A stretch of DNA of 64,000 bases from Acidimicrobiaceae bacterium (GTDB lineage: Bacteria; Actinomycetota; Acidimicrobiia; Acidimicrobiales; Ilumatobacteraceae), in the NCBI GenBank assembly GCA_020637295.1, contig JACJWF010000005.1, positions 172,191 through 236,190 on the forward strand. Direction: 5' to 3'. The position numbers and the translations under genes are program-made. Below the pieces are notes generated by a model that worked only from the letters and a program-made list of their open reading frames with translations, ran no database searches and was not told the DNA's origin. This document shows positions 60,162-64,000 of this stretch, piece by piece; position 1 is the first letter of the stretch, and each line of letters begins with the position of its first letter.

Positions 60162-60434
60162 ATGACGAACGCGAACCCATCCGTGGTTCCCGCCGACACC
60201 ACGGAGGAGATCTGGCGGCGTCAGATGGAAGCGATCGCCCTTCGCAGCCCTGCAGATCGTCTCGCAGAGTGGGCCGCACTCAACGAGGCGGTGGCTCGCA
60301 TGGAGGCCGACGCAGTTCGCCGTCAACATCCAGAGTTCTCCGACCGAGAGACGCTCATCGAGCTGATGCGACGCCGCTACGGCGACACGCTGGTCAGCGC
60401 CGCATGCCCCGACGCCAGCTTGTCCACACGGTGA
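60162..60434 (+). CDS. Small partner/antitoxin-like protein of nucleotidyltransferase
   Basis: A 90-aa protein (MTNANPSVVPADTTEEIWRRQMEAIALRSPADRLAEWAALNEAVARM...). The middle has the RRQHPEFSDRETLIELMRRRYGDTL pattern recurrent in small proteins encoded just before nucleotidyltransferases. Its TGA overlaps the next gene's GTG (GTGA). Likely antitoxin or accessory subunit; inference from synteny. Confidence 0.7.
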   Translation: MTNANPSVVPADTTEEIWRRQMEAIALRSPADRLAEWAALNEAVARMEADAVRRQHPEFSDRETLIELMRRRYGDTLVSAACPDASLSTR

Positions 60435-61030
60435 TCGATCTCGTCGTTGCTTTCCGTACCGTGGTCGAGGCGCTCGACGACGGCGGGGTCCAGCATGTCG
60501 TGGTCGGCTCGACCGCGGCGGCTGCGTGGGGGGTGGCGCGCACGACTCGCGACATCGACCTCGTCGCCACCATGTCGGCGACCGACGTCGCCCGGTTCCT
60601 CGCCGCCATCGAACACACCGACCTGTACGTGCCCGAAGACGATGCACGCCGGGCGGCCGGCGGCGGGTCGTTCAACGTGCTGCACACGCGTTCAGGCGGC
60701 AAGGTCGATGTGTTCGTCGCACCACCCGAGGACGCCTTCACACGGTCACGCATGGAACGGCGCGTGAGAATGGAAGTCCTGGGAGTGCCGGCCTGGGTTG
60801 CGACGCCGGAGGATGTGGTGCTCGCAAAGCTGAGGTGGCGTCTCGAGTCCCGCTCGACCGTCCAGTGGCGGGACTGCGCGGAGATCGCCGCGACACAACC
60901 GCTCGATGAGGAGTACCTCTGGTCATGGGCGGACACGTTGGGCGTTCGATCGGACCTCACCGACCTGCTGGAGCAGACTCGAACTGCCACCCGACGGGAA
61001 CACGGGAACCCGACCGGAGACGGTGGCTGA
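60431..61030 (+). CDS. Nucleotidyltransferase (AbiEii/DUF6036-like), toxin-like
   Basis: A 199-aa protein with start at GTG 60431, which overlaps the upstream stop (GTGA), an arrangement frequent in this genome. An upstream ATG at 60404 is possible. The nucleotidyltransferase signature is VVVGSTAAAAWGVARTTRDIDLV (G-S ... R-x-T-x-D-I-D). The third acidic residue is likely in KVDVFV, and the middle has VATPEDVVLAKLRWRLESRS. These features match the AbiEii/type IV toxin-antitoxin-like nucleotidyltransferase group. The role may be a toxin or anti-phage element; a housekeeping use is not excluded. Confidence 0.78.
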   Translation: MIDLVVAFRTVVEALDDGGVQHVVVGSTAAAAWGVARTTRDIDLVATMSATDVARFLAAIEHTDLYVPEDDARRAAGGGSFNVLHTRSGGKVDVFVAPPEDAFTRSRMERRVRMEVLGVPAWVATPEDVVLAKLRWRLESRSTVQWRDCAEIAATQPLDEEYLWSWADTLGVRSDLTDLLEQTRTATRREHGNPTGDGG

Positions 61031-61104
61031 ATCACCTCGCGACGCACAGGCGAGGCGTCGTGTTCATACCTCGGTCGCCGCCCCCGTCGTCGACGCGGCG
61101 GCCC

Positions 61105-63030
61105 CTATTGGCGGGCGGCCGTCCAGGTGCCCGAGCCCCTGACGCTGTCGATGCGGATCGACGTGCCGGCGGGGGCGAGGGCTGGGGTCTGGAGGATCAA
61201 CTCGCGGACCATCTCGAACGCGTTACCGGCGATCTCCGAACAATTCACCTTCGTCAGATGGAGGTCGGCGGTGAACTGCACACCGGCCAGCGGGGTGTTG
61301 GGCGGCACCGTGAACGTCGCCGTCGGTTCCTCCGCGGTGCCACCGATGGTGAAGGTGAACGGTCCGTTCGTCGAGCCGAACGTCCCGCCTGCTTCGCCTT
61401 CGTTCGTTCCGGTCAGCGTGAACGTGCCACTGACAGTCTCGCCGTCCGACGTGAGGTCGAGGGTGGCCGTGCCCGAGAAGCGCTCGGTCGCCGGGACCGT
61501 CTGGCCCAGCGCGGTCACCGCCGTCCTCTGCTCCCACTCCAGATCGAATGTGGCCGTGTAGTGGCCGGCGGGGATGGCGGGCCCGCATTCCGACGGCACG
61601 TGGTGGTCGACGGCGACATAGGTCGAACCCTTGACCCCCACGATGTCGCGGACGCGGTCGGCGATCTCGTTGCTGAACGACTCCAGGATCGGCTGGGCGA
61701 GCCCCCGGAGCAGGAGGGGGATCTCCTGTCCGACCAGCTTCACCGCCAGCTCGCGGAGCTGCTCCACCTCGGTCCGCTGGGCGTTGGTGTTGAACCAGAC
61801 GAGGTCCGTCACGAGGTCGCCCTTCGCCTGCTCGGGAGTCTCGGTGGCGGTCTCGAACTCCGCCGTCGTGGCCAGTTGGTCGTCGAGCGTCGTGGTGTTC
61901 GGCGACGTCAGCGAGAGCAGCCCGCTGCCCGTGTCCACGGTCCACTGGACCGGAAGCCCCTTGGAGGACAGGGCGGGCAGCTGGACCTGGTAGTCGGCGG
62001 CGCAGTCCACGAGGAAGTCCGGCCACTGCGACACGACCGCCTTCGGGTCGACCGAGGCCTTGACGGTGCCCGACTGTGCCGCCGTGCCGAGTGCCAGGTG
62101 CGAGGGCGCCGGCTTCATGGTCATCGACCATGGCTTGAGGTAGCTGGCGACCGCGCTGACGACGGCCAGCCCGCCGATGGCCGTGCGGATGGCGTCCACA
62201 ACCGGGGCGGTGACCGTCTGCACGGCGGTGACGAGCGCCTTCTGGGCGAGGCCCACGGTGTGGTTCCAGAAGCCGGCGAGGAATCCTGCAACCGTGCCGA
62301 GGACGACTCCGGGGAAGCCGTCCACCTGGCCGCCGACGAAGCCTGCGACCTTCGCCGGATCGAGTTGCAGCTTGGACGTGATCTGGGTGAGCAGGTCGTC
62401 CACGATCGCCGAGATGTTGCCGCAGTGGAGGCCGGTGGCTTCGGGGTGGACGATCCGGCTGGGGCCGGCGCCGGAACCGTCGTCCGGTTCGTCGGCGTGG
62501 CGCACGAGGTCGGCGGTGAACATCAGCACCACGGCCATGGGGTACCGCTGGTCCTGGTACCCCTCCCAGTCGGGGTCGCCCATCAGCGCGGCGGCACTGG
62601 TCGCAGCGTCGTCGCCCTCGGCGTCCATCCACCCGGCGAGCACGGCGGACATGGGGGCGATGTCCGGGATTGGTGCAAGGGCGTCCAGTGCCTCAGCGCT
62701 GAAACCGGAACTGGCGGCCACTTCGGCGGCCAGCACGTTCGCCTGCCACGCCCCGATGACGAACGCCTCGGCTCCATCCACCTCGTGGAGGCGGGCGCCG
62801 GCCGGGCCGGCGAGATCGTCGACGACCCCGATGCCGGCGGACGCCAGGGCGGCGAGGAGGTCGTCGGGCGGCGACGGAACACCCGAACCCGAGATCGCCG
62901 CGGTGGTCGGGGACTCCGCAGGGCCCGGCGACGAACCCGACGAGTCACTGCTGCACCCGGCGGACGCAGCAGTGATCAGCACCCCTGCCAGCAGCGCCCC
63001 GATGCGCCGACGCCGACCCGCTGACGACAT
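61105..63030 (-). CDS. Large lipoprotein, unknown function
   Basis: A 641-aa exported lipoprotein. Signal peptide with lipobox ASAGC (Cys ~25), then a Ser/Gly/Pro-rich linker. The central part (~60-330) is helical and hydrophobic-rich with a membrane-like or amphipathic region near 215-275 (FPGVVLGTVAGFLAGFW...). The C-terminal part (~440-641) is beta-rich, Thr-heavy, resembling an extracellular adhesion or ligand domain. No family recognised. ATG 63030. Confidence 0.8.
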   Translation of the reverse strand: MSSAGRRRRIGALLAGVLITAASAGCSSDSSGSSPGPAESPTTAAISGSGVPSPPDDLLAALASAGIGVVDDLAGPAGARLHEVDGAEAFVIGAWQANVLAAEVAASSGFSAEALDALAPIPDIAPMSAVLAGWMDAEGDDAATSAAALMGDPDWEGYQDQRYPMAVVLMFTADLVRHADEPDDGSGAGPSRIVHPEATGLHCGNISAIVDDLLTQITSKLQLDPAKVAGFVGGQVDGFPGVVLGTVAGFLAGFWNHTVGLAQKALVTAVQTVTAPVVDAIRTAIGGLAVVSAVASYLKPWSMTMKPAPSHLALGTAAQSGTVKASVDPKAVVSQWPDFLVDCAADYQVQLPALSSKGLPVQWTVDTGSGLLSLTSPNTTTLDDQLATTAEFETATETPEQAKGDLVTDLVWFNTNAQRTEVEQLRELAVKLVGQEIPLLLRGLAQPILESFSNEIADRVRDIVGVKGSTYVAVDHHVPSECGPAIPAGHYTATFDLEWEQRTAVTALGQTVPATERFSGTATLDLTSDGETVSGTFTLTGTNEGEAGGTFGSTNGPFTFTIGGTAEEPTATFTVPPNTPLAGVQFTADLHLTKVNCSEIAGNAFEMVRELILQTPALAPAGTSIRIDSVRGSGTWTAARQ

Positions 63031-63146
63031 GAATCGGGAGCGTATCCCCTGCGGGCTCCCCGATGTGTCGCGGCGCCCGGGGACCAACGTCCCTTGCCGG
63101 TGGCGCCCGTCGTTCTTACGGTGAACCGAGCGCAGGAGGTGCCCCG

Positions 63147-64000
63147 ATGGATTTCGCCGTGTCCGCAGAGATGAAGGTCATGCTCGACATGATCAAGGAC
63201 TTCATGGACCGCGAGGTCATCCCGCTGGAGGGCGAGATGCTCCACGGCGATCCGGCTGCGCTGGAGGCCGGCGTGAAGGCCGCCCAGGCGAAAGTGCAGC
63301 AGATGGGGCTGTGGGCGCCGAACCATCCGGTGGAGTTCGGCGGGCTCGGCCTGTCCATGGTGGATCACGGCCTGTTCGCCGAGGCCGTCGGCCGCAGCCC
63401 TCTGGGCATGACGGTGTTCGGCACCCAGGCACCCGACGCCGGCAACATCGAGATCCTCCACAAGTGGGGCACGGAGGAGCAGAAGGAGCGCTGGCTGCGC
63501 CCGCTGGTGGCCGGCGAGATCCGCAGTTGCTTCTCGATGACCGAGCCGGAGACCGCCGGCTCCAACCCCACGCTCCTGGCGACCACCGCGGTGAAGGACG
63601 GCGACGACTACGTCATCAACGGGCAGAAGTGGTTCACCTCGTCGGCCGACGGCGCGGCGTTCGCCATCCTGATGGCCGTCACCGATCCGGAGGCCCCGCC
63701 GCACCAGCGGGCCAGCATGATCCTCGTGCCCACGGATAACCCGGGCTTCAACCTCGTCCGCAACGTCAGCGTGATGGGCCACTCCGGCTCCGGCCACGCC
63801 AGCCACGCCGAGGTCATCTACCAGTCCTGCCGGGTGCCGCAGTCCAACCTGCTCGGGCCCGAGGGCCACGGCTTCGTCATCGCCCAGGACCGGCTGGGGC
63901 CGGGCCGCATCCACCACTGCATGCGCTGGCTGGGCATCGCCGCCCGGGCCTACGAGATGATGCTGGAGCGGGCCAACCAGCGGGTCATCGACATCGACGG
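63147..64000 (+). CDS. Acyl-CoA dehydrogenase, N-terminal and central part (runs off window)
   Basis: At least 284 aa and incomplete at the 3-prime end. Features: MKVMLDMIKDFMDREVIPLEGEM N-helix, GLWAPNHPVEFGGLGLSMVDHG, SCFSMTEPETAGSNPTLL, DYVINGQKWFTSSADGAAFAILMA. Similar to the long-chain/bacterial ACAD11-type group by the NHP..GG..LS pattern. SD AGGAGGT precedes ATG 63147. Divergent from the large lipoprotein. Confidence 0.93.
   Translation, partial: MDFAVSAEMKVMLDMIKDFMDREVIPLEGEMLHGDPAALEAGVKAAQAKVQQMGLWAPNHPVEFGGLGLSMVDHGLFAEAVGRSPLGMTVFGTQAPDAGNIEILHKWGTEEQKERWLRPLVAGEIRSCFSMTEPETAGSNPTLLATTAVKDGDDYVINGQKWFTSSADGAAFAILMAVTDPEAPPHQRASMILVPTDNPGFNLVRNVSVMGHSGSGHASHAEVIYQSCRVPQSNLLGPEGHGFVIAQDRLGPGRIHHCMRWLGIAARAYEMMLERANQRVIDID

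Noticed and set aside
61105..63024. Long plus-strand frames opposite the large lipoprotein
   Set aside because: Low-complexity antisense shadows; the minus-strand frame has a signal peptide and lipobox.

Overview
This is a GC-rich, densely coding window. No gene-free stretch exceeds 300 bases. Many starts are GTG, and GTGA or ATGA stop/start overlaps are frequent. The families suggest an actinobacterium, possibly Acidimicrobiia (Ilumatobacter/Iamia-like): three mycothiol-type MDMPI/DinB-fold proteins, deazaflavin and PPOX/F420-type oxidoreductases, PadR, FurA-KatG, a DUF1800/DUF1501 pair, and many acyl-CoA, enoyl-CoA and VOC enzymes. The lineage is inferred from gene content only. No rRNA, tRNA, CRISPR array, IS element or complete prophage was seen.

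Layout. 1-3753: 3' part of a very large uncharacterised helical protein. 3728-7059 (minus): a two-component system with a Met/Gly-rich sensor loop, a small secreted Gly/Asn-rich protein and a membrane-anchored protein. 7163-16273: metabolic and stress genes (ACT protein, MBL hydrolase, glutathione peroxidase, nitroreductase, an N-terminally truncated SQOR-type sulfide:quinone oxidoreductase beside a CsoR-like palindrome, SDR, VOC proteins, AraC regulator, deazaflavin oxidoreductase, sulfatase). 16310-19299: a lower-GC island with an ArsR remnant, a secreted RHS polymorphic toxin ending in a JAMM/JAB motif, and an overlapping candidate immunity gene. 19970-23206 (minus): modABC-PadR molybdate operon. 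23311-26276: duplicated-domain protein, VOC, enoyl-CoA hydratase, MDMPI protein. 26397-29697 (minus): two overlapping P-loop ATPase genes, one carrying a recent TPR tandem duplication, behind an AT-rich palindromic promoter. 29806-34464: an OmpR-type two-component system divergent from a DUF1800/DUF1501 pair.

34481-41681: DUF3237, FAD monooxygenase, aldo/keto reductase, a 94-bp palindrome in a divergent promoter, M20 peptidase, ThpR/GNAT pair, enoyl-CoA hydratase, TetR fragment, ABM-like protein. 41799-44820 (minus): GNAT-furA-katG with a candidate Fur operator. 44828-49659: acyl dehydratase, EcsC protein, a single-chain EtfB-EtfA fusion, epoxide-hydrolase-like protein. 49673-54287: an aromatic ring-cleavage operon (extradiol dioxygenase, SDR lacking its catalytic Tyr/Lys, FAD hydroxylase) divergent from TetR across a perfect operator. 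54781-58092 (minus): ABC-2 export operon with its own TetR and a perfect operator. 58168-64000: acyl-CoA dehydrogenases, two lipoproteins and a nucleotidyltransferase toxin-antitoxin-like pair.

The strongest candidates for new biology are the RHS-JAB toxin/immunity pair, the paired ATPase/TPR operon, the EtfB-EtfA fusion, the truncated SQOR with its fused operator, and the large palindrome at 37.2 kb. Regulatory sites were found by eye as inverted or direct repeats and are inferences.
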